Of a DNA stretch of 5,152 bases, positions 1 through 5,152 are shown piece after piece (the stretch's first letter is position 1; each line of letters begins with the position of its first letter). Below the pieces are notes generated by a model. It had not been told where the DNA came from. It worked only from the letters and a program-made list of their open reading frames with translations, and did not search any database. The stretch is from an uncultured Lachnospiraceae bacterium (GTDB lineage Bacteria > Bacillota > Clostridia > Lachnospirales > Lachnospiraceae), in NCBI GenBank assembly GCA_902796045.1, contig CADBNQ010000291.1:1-5152 (forward strand). The letters run 5' to 3'. The position numbers and the translations under genes were made by a program.

Positions 1-737
1 AGAAAAAGGCGGCCGACATCTTAAGAGACCAGGGGATCGATGGCCTGGTTGTTATAGGGGGTGACGGGTCTTTCCGGGGAGCAAGGGCACTTGCCAACCA
101 GGGGATCAACACGGTTGCCATGCCCGGCACCATTGATCTGGATATCGCCTGTACAGAATATACCATCGGTTTTGATACAGCTGTTAATACAGCCATGCAG
201 GCCATTGATAAGATCCGTGACACCGGATTCTCTCATGACCGGTGTTCTATCATAGAGGTTATGGGACGGGATGCAGGATATATCGCTCTTTGGTGCGGTC
301 TTGCCTGCGGTGCTGAGAATATCCTGATCCCGGAGCGCTTTGACGGGAACCGGCCCAAACTGGTCTATGATCTGATCAACGACATCAATTCACAGAAGCA
401 CAGTTCCAAAAAGAATCATATGATCGTGAATGCAGAAGGAATCGGGCACTCCTACGGCATGGCAAAGGATATTGAGGCAGCTACCGGCGTGGAGACAAGG
501 GCTACCATCCTGGGATATATGCAGAGAGGCGGGAGTCCCACTGCCAAAGACAGGGTGTATGCGACCTACATGGGCTCCCTGTGCGTAGACCTGCTGGCTG
601 CCGGGGCGAGCAACCGGGTGGTCGGATTCAGGAATGGACAGTTTGTAGATGATGATATAGAAACTGCACTGGCCATGCCGAAGAAAGACATAAATGAGTA
701 TGAGATTGAAATGGCGAGAAGACTGGGAAGACGCTGA
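1..737 (+). CDS. pfkA: 6-phosphofructokinase, ATP-type, C-terminal part (5' end outside window)
   Basis: Phosphorylates fructose 6-phosphate to fructose 1,6-bisphosphate, the committed step of glycolysis, in the cytosol. The reading frame is open from base 3 and ends at TGA 735-737, giving 244 visible residues. By motif alignment to the roughly 320-residue E. coli enzyme, about 80 N-terminal residues are missing. Visible motifs, in fragment numbering, are the nucleotide loop GGDGS (19-23), the catalytic PGTIDLD (41-47, with both aspartates of the TIDND motif kept), MGRDAGY (87-93), NAEG (143-146), ETRAT (164-168) and LGYMQRGGSP (170-179). Gly after GGD and Gly in PGT mark the ATP-using class; pyrophosphate-using enzymes usually carry Asp and Lys there. 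Two positions are off consensus: TIDND reads TIDLD, and the substrate-site His of LGHxQRGG is Tyr (codon 516-518). The ATG at 120 lies inside the catalytic motif and is not the start. The gene converges on the alcohol dehydrogenase. Confidence 0.96.
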   Translation, partial: KKAADILRDQGIDGLVVIGGDGSFRGARALANQGINTVAMPGTIDLDIACTEYTIGFDTAVNTAMQAIDKIRDTGFSHDRCSIIEVMGRDAGYIALWCGLACGAENILIPERFDGNRPKLVYDLINDINSQKHSSKKNHMIVNAEGIGHSYGMAKDIEAATGVETRATILGYMQRGGSPTAKDRVYATYMGSLCVDLLAAGASNRVVGFRNGQFVDDDIETALAMPKKDINEYEIEMARRLGRR

Positions 738-774
738 TGTGTCTGACGCCTGAAAAAACCATACAAAGATGACA

Positions 775-823
775 AAGTCTCAGATTGCTCCCGCTGCTTT
801 GCAGCCGGAGCAATCTGAGACTT
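775..823. terminator. Strong hairpin between convergent genes, probable bidirectional terminator
   Basis: Bases 775-791 and 807-823 form a perfect 17-bp inverted repeat. After a single C:C mismatch (792/806), a further 5 bp (793-797/801-805) close on a TTT loop. It lies 37 bp after the pfkA stop and 38 bp after the dehydrogenase stop on the other strand, as expected for a shared terminator. The U-tract is weak on both sides: CTTATATGTC on the + strand and CTTTGTCATCTTT on the - strand. Efficiency may therefore depend on the long stem, or the element may mainly protect 3' ends. The symmetry is seen directly; the terminator role is inferred. Confidence 0.8.
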
Positions 824-861
824 ATATGTCTGTGCGCTGCCGCGCAGGATCTGCAGGGAGC

Positions 862-1962
862 TTATTCTATAAGGAGGGAAGATGTCAGGATCTCGCTGAC
901 AGCTTCTTTGCTTATAGCAAAAGGATAGGTGGCCAGCTTGCCGGCATTTTTCATCAGGTCATCAGTAAAAAGAACCAGCTCTTCTGACGAGATGCTGACC
1001 GGTTCCAGCAGGTCTTTCAAAAAGACGGCGAAACTGTCTGCAGACTCGAAACCCAGCAGAGAGAGGACAGTCTCCACATCTGCCGGTCTGTTTTTGGCAT
1101 ACTCCTTCATATAGGCGGCAAGGAATATCCCGCAGGCATGTCCGTGGGGTACCTGATAGCGGTAAGTGATGAAATAACTCATTGCATGAGGAAGGGAAGT
1201 ACCTGTCTGTGCGATAGCCAGTCCTGCCACGGTGGAAGTCAGCATGAAGAACTGGCGGGCTTCACTGTCTGTCTCTTTTTCTCCCTTCAGATAGGGGATA
1301 AGGTCAGACCAAAGCTTTAATCCATATTCGGAAAACATATAGTTCAGGATATTGCCTTTGCTGTGGAGACGACTTTCCACCAGATGGGCCAGGGCATCGA
1401 CAGCCGTGTTTACCAGAAGCTTCCTGCTGATGGAAGCGATGTACTTGCCGTCAACCAGAGCAAGGTCGGGGAAGATCTGGTAGCTGATGCTCCCTTTGGT
1501 CTTTAAGGCATGCCGGGTCAGAACAGCATTGGGAGTGACCTCGGCTCCTGTACCGCAGGTAGTTGGCACAGCGGCATAAGGAAGGGCTTTCAGATTTTTT
1601 CTGGTATAAAGGCATTCCTCAGTTTCCTGGGGATTAGCCACCAGGAGAGCGATGGCTTTTCCGGCATCCAGAGGGGAACCGCCGCCGATGCCGATGACGA
1701 AATCAACGCCAGCCTCTTTTCCGATGGCAGAGGCTTTTGCAACGGTTTCGACAGAGGGGTTTTCTTCTACTTCATCAAAAATGATATAAGGGATTCCGGC
1801 TTCTGTCAGCACATCGGTGACATCATCCTGAGAACCGTTAGTTTTGGCAGAGTGCCTGCCTGTGATGATAAAAGCTTTCTTTCCCATGGCAGCAAGTTCT
1901 TTTTTGTGTGCCTTCACACAGTCATGTTCTATAAAGACATTGGAGGGATCAAAAAAACGCAT
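862..1962 (-). CDS. Iron-containing alcohol dehydrogenase (group III, 1,3-propanediol dehydrogenase-like)
   Basis: Encodes 366 residues, close to the usual 370-390 of iron-dependent alcohol dehydrogenases, which interconvert alcohols and aldehydes with NAD(P)H in the cytosol. The N-terminal Rossmann-like half carries ITGRHSAK (33-40), GGGSPLDAGKA (93-103) and PTTCGTGAEVTPNAVLT (133-149). The all-helical half carries the expected metal ligands Asp189, His193, His259 and His273, in DALAH, LPHAMSY and VPHGHACG; the last two are 14 residues apart, as in FucO. ATG 1962-1960 is preceded by AAAGGAG at 8-nt spacing, and the stop is TAA 864-862. The overall pattern resembles the propanediol dehydrogenase-like subgroup, but the substrate cannot be read from sequence; butanol, propanediol or another short aldehyde is possible. 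The position equivalent to the NAD-selecting Asp39 of FucO appears to be Gly35 followed by Arg, so NADPH use is plausible. The gene stands alone, convergent with pfkA and divergent from rpe, with its own promoter and a putative operator. Confidence 0.93.
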   Translation of the reverse strand: MRFFDPSNVFIEHDCVKAHKKELAAMGKKAFIITGRHSAKTNGSQDDVTDVLTEAGIPYIIFDEVEENPSVETVAKASAIGKEAGVDFVIGIGGGSPLDAGKAIALLVANPQETEECLYTRKNLKALPYAAVPTTCGTGAEVTPNAVLTRHALKTKGSISYQIFPDLALVDGKYIASISRKLLVNTAVDALAHLVESRLHSKGNILNYMFSEYGLKLWSDLIPYLKGEKETDSEARQFFMLTSTVAGLAIAQTGTSLPHAMSYFITYRYQVPHGHACGIFLAAYMKEYAKNRPADVETVLSLLGFESADSFAVFLKDLLEPVSISSEELVLFTDDLMKNAGKLATYPFAISKEAVSEILTSSLLIE

Positions 1963-1970
1963 ACGCAGTG

Positions 1971-1977
1971 CTCCTTT
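1971..1977 (-). promoter_or_regulatory. Ribosome binding site of the alcohol dehydrogenase
   Basis: Read on the - strand this is AAAGGAG, ending 8 nt before ATG 1962-1960. It fixes that ATG as the start; no competing start codon has a comparable site. Confidence 0.85.
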
Positions 1978-2001
1978 CTATACTGAATGTAATCAGTATA
2001 G
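1978..2001. promoter_or_regulatory. Perfect palindrome over the -10 box and start point, putative repressor operator
   Basis: Arms CTATACTGA (1978-1986) and TCAGTATAG (1993-2001) are exact reverse complements separated by ATGTAA. On the - strand the right arm contains the -10 hexamer of the dehydrogenase promoter, and the predicted start point (about 1988) falls in the spacer. A protein bound here would block RNA polymerase. Because transcription would start within it, the element cannot act as a complete RNA hairpin in that transcript. It does not match the FNR/CRP or Rex consensus. The regulator family is unknown, and no regulator gene is present in the window. Confidence 0.65.
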
Positions 2002-2023
2002 CTTCTTTTTCAGGACCTGTAAA
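1995..2023 (-). promoter_or_regulatory. Sigma-A-type promoter of the alcohol dehydrogenase
   Basis: On the - strand, -35 TTTACA (2023-2018) and -10 TATACT (2000-1995) each differ from consensus by one base and are separated by exactly 17 bp. A start about 7 nt downstream gives a leader of roughly 25 nt that includes the ribosome site. The -10 box lies inside the perfect palindrome, so regulation at initiation is likely. Confidence 0.75.
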
Positions 2024-2024
2024 T

Positions 2025-2044
2025 ATTAATTGTCGGCAATTTAT
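2025..2044. repeat. Imperfect dyad upstream of the dehydrogenase -35 box
   Basis: AATTG (2028-2032) and CAATT (2037-2041) flank TCGG, with partial symmetry continuing to 2025 and 2044. It abuts the -35 box at 2018-2023 and lies between the two divergent promoters. It could bind a second regulator or an activator. AT-rich dyads this short also occur by chance, so this is weak. Confidence 0.3.
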
Positions 2045-2065
2045 TTCCTGCAGCGATTTTTTCCC

Positions 2066-2093
2066 TTGCAGTATCCTTCTTTTATGATATGAT
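2066..2093 (+). promoter_or_regulatory. Probable promoter of the rpe-mrp-ftsH run (extended -10)
   Basis: TATGAT (2088-2093) matches the -10 consensus at five of six bases and is preceded by TG one base upstream (2085-2086), making an extended -10. A weak -35, TTGCAG (2066-2071), lies 16 bp upstream and matches three of six positions. The predicted start is near 2100, giving a leader of about 45 nt before rpe. No other good promoter was seen between here and ftsH. Confidence 0.5.
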
Positions 2094-2102
2094 ATTTAAA
2101 GC

Positions 2103-2123
2103 CAGAACGCCGAGGCGTTCCTG
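2103..2123 (+). promoter_or_regulatory. Small leader hairpin followed by TTTT, possible attenuator or stabiliser
   Basis: GAACGC (2105-2110) pairs with GCGTTC (2115-2120) around a CGAG loop. Two further pairs, 2103-2104 with 2122-2123, are possible across a bulged C2121. TTTTG follows at 2124-2128. The hairpin falls between the predicted start point and the ribosome site of rpe and does not cover the AGGAG at 2131-2135. It may stabilise the 5' end or act as a weak terminator; the U-run is too short to be confident. Confidence 0.35.
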
Positions 2124-2130
2124 TTTTGAG

Positions 2131-2135
2131 AGGAG
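2131..2135 (+). promoter_or_regulatory. Ribosome binding site that decides the rpe start
   Basis: AGGAG directly touches the ATG at 2136, leaving no spacer, but lies 9 nt before the in-frame ATG at 2145. Initiation is therefore expected at 2145 and not at 2136. Confidence 0.8.
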
Positions 2136-2144
2136 ATGAGCATT

Positions 2145-2804
2145 ATGAAGATGATAGCACCTTCTATATTATCGGCTGATTTTACGAAACTTGGTGAAGA
2201 TGTGCTGAGCGCAGTTCGGGCCGGAGCACGATACATTCATCTGGATATTATGGATGGCATGTTTGTTCCCCAGATTTCTTTCGGGAATCCGATCATTGCC
2301 TCTCTGCGTCCCATCACAGATGCGGTTTTTGATGTCCATATGATGGTGGAAGAACCCGGAAGATATGTGGAGGAGATGGCTGAGCTCGGAGCAGATATCA
2401 TCACTGTCCATGCGGAGGCCTGCAGACATCTGGACCGGGTGATCGGGCAGATTAAGGCCTGCGGAAAGAAGGCCGGTGTTGTGCTGAATCCGGCGACCCC
2501 CCTGTCCGTGCTGGATTATGTACTGGATGAACTGGATATGGTCCTGCTGATGACGGTGAATCCGGGATATGGAGGCCAGAAGTATATTCCATATTGTGAT
2601 GAGAAGATCAGGCAGCTGCGGAAGATGATTGACGAGAGAGGCCTGTCAGTCATGATTGAAGTTGACGGCGGCGTCAACATGACGAATATCCGCAGGATTG
2701 CTGATTGTGGAGCCGATGTTCTGGTATGCGGCTCTGCTGTGTTCAACGGAGATATAGAACAGAATGTTGCAGACCTTCTGGATGAGCTCTGTAGAGAGGC
2801 TTGA
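2145..2804 (+). CDS. rpe: Ribulose-phosphate 3-epimerase
   Basis: Interconverts ribulose 5-phosphate and xylulose 5-phosphate in the pentose phosphate pathway, in the cytosol. From the ATG at 2145 the product has 219 residues, normal for this TIM-barrel family. Motifs in order: IAPSILSADF (4-13, strand 1), HLDIMDGMFVP (32-42, with metal ligand His32 and catalytic Asp34), FDVHMMV (62-68, metal ligand His65), TVHAE (87-91), GVVLNPATPL (111-120), MTVNPGYGGQKYIP (136-149, mobile loop and phosphate grip), EVDGGVN (172-178, second catalytic Asp174) and CGSAVF (195-200). All catalytic and metal residues are present. A longer reading from ATG 2136 adds only MSI and has no usable ribosome-site spacing, while starting at 2145 gives the usual family N-terminus. 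It is the first gene of a compact run: mrp follows after 27 bp, and a promoter and small leader hairpin precede it. Confidence 0.97.
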   Translation: MKMIAPSILSADFTKLGEDVLSAVRAGARYIHLDIMDGMFVPQISFGNPIIASLRPITDAVFDVHMMVEEPGRYVEEMAELGADIITVHAEACRHLDRVIGQIKACGKKAGVVLNPATPLSVLDYVLDELDMVLLMTVNPGYGGQKYIPYCDEKIRQLRKMIDERGLSVMIEVDGGVNMTNIRRIADCGADVLVCGSAVFNGDIEQNVADLLDELCREA

Positions 2805-2831
2805 AGATAAAAGGAAAGAGAGGACTAAACT

Positions 2832-3662
2832 ATGAGTGAATGTACACAGGATTGCAGCAGCTGCAGTGAGAACTGTGCAGAGAGGAGAACTTCTCCGGAA
2901 GATTTCAGGGTTGCCCTGAGTGCAGGGAGTTCAGTAAAGAAAGTATTTGGAGTTGTATCAGGTAAGGGCGGCGTCGGTAAGTCCATGGTCACTTCCCTTC
3001 TGGCCTGTGCTTCCATGAGAGAAGGTTTTAAGACCGCAATTCTTGACGGTGATATCACAGGTCCTTCCATACCAAAAGCTTTTGGCATGAAAGAGAACCT
3101 GGTGGGCAATATCGATGGGCTGATTCTTCCGGGTACTACTGCCATGGGGATCGACCTGGTTTCTGTCAATCTCATGCTTGCCAATGAGACCGATCCGGTG
3201 ATCTGGAGAGGACCGGTGCTTGGCGGAGTGATCAAACAGTTCTGGGGAGAAACACTGTGGCAGAATATTGACTATATGTTTGTCGATATGCCCCCGGGAA
3301 CAGGGGATGTCCCCCTGACCATCTTCCAGTCTCTTCCGCTGGACGGTATTGTCGTGGTTGCCTCCCCTCAGGAACTGGTGGGGATGATCGTGGAGAAGGC
3401 TGCCAACATGGCACGCATGATGCAGGTGCCGATCGCAGGTCTTGTGGAGAATATGAGTTATGTCACCTGTCCTGACTGCGGAAGGAAGATCGAGATCTTC
3501 GGAAAGAGCAGGATCGACGAGATCGCAGCCCGCTACCAGGTGCCTGTACTGGCTAAGATCCCTGTTGACCCGAAGCTTGCCGCAGCCTGTGACGCAGGTA
3601 AGATTGAGTTTGAAGAAAATGACTACATGAAAGAAGCGATAGAGATTCTGAAACAATTCTGA
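2832..3662 (+). CDS. mrp: Mrp/NBP35-family Fe-S cluster carrier ATPase
   Basis: A 276-residue P-loop ATPase expected to bind a [4Fe-4S] cluster and pass it to apo-proteins in the cytosol. The deviant Walker A GKGGVGKS is at 44-51, DGDITGPSIP at 72-81, and the switch motif DMPPGTGD at 152-159. VTCPDCG places the paired Cys213 and Cys216, which in this family bridge a cluster across the dimer. The N-terminus has four cysteines (4, 8, 11, 15; spacing CX3CX2CX3C), recalling the N-terminal cluster of Nbp35 but with different spacing. The N-terminal DUF59/MIP18-like domain of longer Mrp proteins such as the E. coli one is absent, so this is the short form. ATG 2832 follows GAGAGGA (2818-2824) with a 7-nt gap. 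It is probably co-transcribed with rpe upstream and ftsH 12 bp downstream. The family is clear; the client proteins are unknown. Confidence 0.95.
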   Translation: MSECTQDCSSCSENCAERRTSPEDFRVALSAGSSVKKVFGVVSGKGGVGKSMVTSLLACASMREGFKTAILDGDITGPSIPKAFGMKENLVGNIDGLILPGTTAMGIDLVSVNLMLANETDPVIWRGPVLGGVIKQFWGETLWQNIDYMFVDMPPGTGDVPLTIFQSLPLDGIVVVASPQELVGMIVEKAANMARMMQVPIAGLVENMSYVTCPDCGRKIEIFGKSRIDEIAARYQVPVLAKIPVDPKLAAACDAGKIEFEENDYMKEAIEILKQF

Positions 3663-3674
3663 TTGGAGATTTGA

Positions 3675-5152
3675 ATGGAAAACAAGAATCAAAACAAAGA
3701 CCCCAACAGAAAAAAGCGTATACAGTCAGCTATTATCATGGTGGTGATCTGTCTGGGCCTGACTCTTTTGTTTTCACAGGTAGTGAACCGTTATAAGAAC
3801 GGGGAGCAGAAAGAAATCGGTTATGATGAATTCCTGAAGATGCTGGATAAGAAGCAGGTGAAGGAAGTAACAATCACTGACAATAAGATCCTCATTGAAC
3901 CCGTTGAACAGACCAATCCCCTGATGAAAACAGTGTATTACACTGTCCTTCTCTCAGATTATAAACTGGTGGACAGACTGCAGGAGTCCGGCGTCAAGTA
4001 CGGCAAGGAGGACAGCAGCGGGTCATCTCTGCTCATCTCGATCCTGGCGGGATATGTCCTGCCTTTTGCCCTGATCTATGGCATGGGCTATTTTATCATG
4101 CGCAATATCGGCGGACGGGGCGGCATGCTTGGCAGTGTCGGAAAGAGCAATGCCAAAGTGTATGTTGAGAAGAAGACCGGTGTAACCTTTGCTGATGTCG
4201 CCGGTCAGGATGAAGCAAAAGAGAGCCTGACGGAGATGGTGGATTTTCTGCATAATCCGGAGAAATATGTAAAGATCGGTGCCAGACTGCCCAAAGGGGC
4301 TTTGCTGGTGGGACCTCCCGGTACAGGGAAGACCCTGCTTGCCAAGGCCGTGGCCGGCGAGGCGAATGTCCCCTTCTTTTCTTTAAGTGGTTCTGACTTT
4401 GTTGAGATGTTTGTCGGTGTCGGCGCATCCAGAGTCCGTGACCTTTTTAAACAGGCTCAGTCCATGGCACCCTGCATTATTTTTATTGATGAGGTAGATG
4501 CCATCGGCAAGAGCAGGGACAGCCGTTTTGGCGGCGGCAATGACGAGAGAGAGCAGACTTTGAATGCCCTGCTGGCAGAGATGGATGGTTTTGATTCCTC
4601 AAAGGGACTGATTATCCTGGCAGCCACCAACCGTCCGGAAGTCCTCGATAAGGCCCTGCTTCGTCCGGGGCGTTTTGACCGCCGTGTGATCGTGGAAAGA
4701 CCTGATCTTAAAGGAAGGATTGAGACCTTGAAGGTGCACGCCAAGAACGTTCTCATGGATGATTCTGTCGATTTTGAGGCTGTCGCCCTGGCGACGCCCG
4801 GTGCCGTCGGCTCTGATCTGGCCAATATGATCAGCGAGGCGGCCCTCGGCGCTGTGAAGGCAGGGCGGAAGGTCGTAAGCCAGCAGGACCTCCTGGAGGC
4901 AGTGGAGGTCGTCATCGCCGGCAAGGAGAAAAAAGACCGTATACTCGGGGATGAGGAGAAAAAGATTGTCGCTTATCATGAGGTCGGGCATGCAATCTGC
5001 ACCGCTGTTCAGAAGCACACTGATCCCGTCCAGAAGATCACTATAGTTCCCAGGACCATGGGGGCCCTCGGCTACACCATGCAGGTGCCTGAGGAAGAAC
5101 GTTATCTGATGAGTAAGGATCAGATCCTGAATGAACTGGTGACCCTCTATGG
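3675..5152 (+). CDS. ftsH: ATP-dependent zinc metalloprotease FtsH (3' end outside window)
   Basis: Membrane-anchored AAA+ protease that extracts and degrades membrane and misfolded cytosolic proteins as a hexamer. The window holds 492 complete codons of an expected 600 or more, with no stop before the edge. After a Lys/Asn-rich start, transmembrane segment 1 is about residues 16-37, an extracytoplasmic domain 38-117, and transmembrane segment 2 about 118-142. The AAA domain has TFADVAGQDEAK (171-182), Walker A GPPGTGKT (213-220), pore loop MFVGVG (245-250), Walker B IIFIDE ending Asp272-Glu273, and the second region of homology TNRP (318-321) with RPGRFDRR (330-337, likely arginine fingers Arg333 and Arg336). 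The protease motif HEVGH (435-439) gives two zinc ligands and catalytic Glu436; the third ligand should lie past the edge. ATG 3675 has GGAG (3665-3668) at 6-nt spacing and follows mrp by 12 bp. HEVGH with PRTMGALGY resembles a clostridial FtsH form, possibly one of several paralogues. Confidence 0.96.
   Translation, partial: MENKNQNKDPNRKKRIQSAIIMVVICLGLTLLFSQVVNRYKNGEQKEIGYDEFLKMLDKKQVKEVTITDNKILIEPVEQTNPLMKTVYYTVLLSDYKLVDRLQESGVKYGKEDSSGSSLLISILAGYVLPFALIYGMGYFIMRNIGGRGGMLGSVGKSNAKVYVEKKTGVTFADVAGQDEAKESLTEMVDFLHNPEKYVKIGARLPKGALLVGPPGTGKTLLAKAVAGEANVPFFSLSGSDFVEMFVGVGASRVRDLFKQAQSMAPCIIFIDEVDAIGKSRDSRFGGGNDEREQTLNALLAEMDGFDSSKGLIILAATNRPEVLDKALLRPGRFDRRVIVERPDLKGRIETLKVHAKNVLMDDSVDFEAVALATPGAVGSDLANMISEAALGAVKAGRKVVSQQDLLEAVEVVIAGKEKKDRILGDEEKKIVAYHEVGHAICTAVQKHTDPVQKITIVPRTMGALGYTMQVPEEERYLMSKDQILNELVTLY

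Noticed and set aside
120..122. ATG as a start codon for the phosphofructokinase
   Set aside because: It lies within the catalytic PGTID region, and the frame continues upstream to the window edge with the GGDGS motif.
833..846. Small hairpin TGCGC-TGCC-GCGCA
   Set aside because: Only 5 bp and no U-run; overshadowed by the strong hairpin at 775-823, though it may add to the 3' structure of the dehydrogenase transcript.
869..898. AAGGAGG with an ATG a few bases later on the + strand, a possible small gene
   Set aside because: The frame stops after five codons, and the purine-rich stretch is the complement of the dehydrogenase C-terminal codons.
1510..1986. 158-codon open frame on the + strand
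   Set aside because: Lies opposite the alcohol dehydrogenase, which has clear family motifs and a ribosome site; the + product resembles no family and has no good ribosome site.
2958..3692. 244-codon open frame on the - strand
   Set aside because: Antisense to mrp; low-complexity His/Arg-rich translation without motifs, typical of a shadow frame.
4457..5018. Two overlapping open frames on the - strand
   Set aside because: Both are antisense to the conserved AAA and protease regions of ftsH and show no recognisable domain.
1..5152. Search for a novel system, mobile element, CRISPR array, tRNA or rRNA
   Set aside because: The whole window is accounted for by five well-known gene families and short intergenic regions; no direct-repeat array, insertion-sequence ends, transposase or cloverleaf was seen.

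Overview
The window looks like an ordinary chromosomal housekeeping region of a moderate-GC Firmicute, most likely a gut-type Lachnospiraceae (Clostridia). The reasons are consensus-like AGGAG ribosome sites, tight gene packing, and the protein flavours: a 6-phosphofructokinase reading TIDLD and LGYMQRGG, a short Mrp ATPase with an N-terminal cysteine cluster, and an FtsH with HEVGH followed by a PRTMGALGY stretch. The genus-level impression comes from memory of these families, not from a search.

Layout. Bases 1-737 (+) hold the C-terminal part of ATP-dependent 6-phosphofructokinase (pfkA), whose start lies before the window. It converges on an iron-dependent alcohol dehydrogenase at 862-1962 (-), and a strong 17+5 bp hairpin at 775-823 lies between the two stop codons. 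The dehydrogenase has its own well-formed promoter at 1995-2023 (-). A perfect 9-bp-arm palindrome (1978-2001) covers its -10 box and predicted start point and is probably a repressor operator. A weaker dyad (2025-2044) sits just upstream of the -35 box. Facing the other way, an extended -10 promoter (about 2066-2093) and a short leader with a small hairpin precede a tightly spaced three-gene run on the + strand: rpe (2145-2804), an Mrp/NBP35-type Fe-S carrier ATPase (2832-3662) and ftsH (3675 to the window end, truncated). The gaps are 27 and 12 bp, each with a ribosome site, which suggests one transcript.

Function. pfkA (glycolysis) and rpe (pentose phosphate pathway) are central carbon genes. 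The alcohol dehydrogenase probably reduces aldehydes or oxidises alcohols in fermentation and appears to be separately regulated. The Mrp ATPase is expected to deliver Fe-S clusters, and FtsH to degrade membrane and misfolded proteins. No RNA gene, CRISPR array, mobile element or attachment site was seen. No intergenic stretch exceeds 300 bp; the largest is about 182 bp (1963-2144) and it is rich in regulatory sequence. I found no evidence of a novel multi-gene system. The most useful leads are the operator over the dehydrogenase promoter and the likely start correction of rpe.
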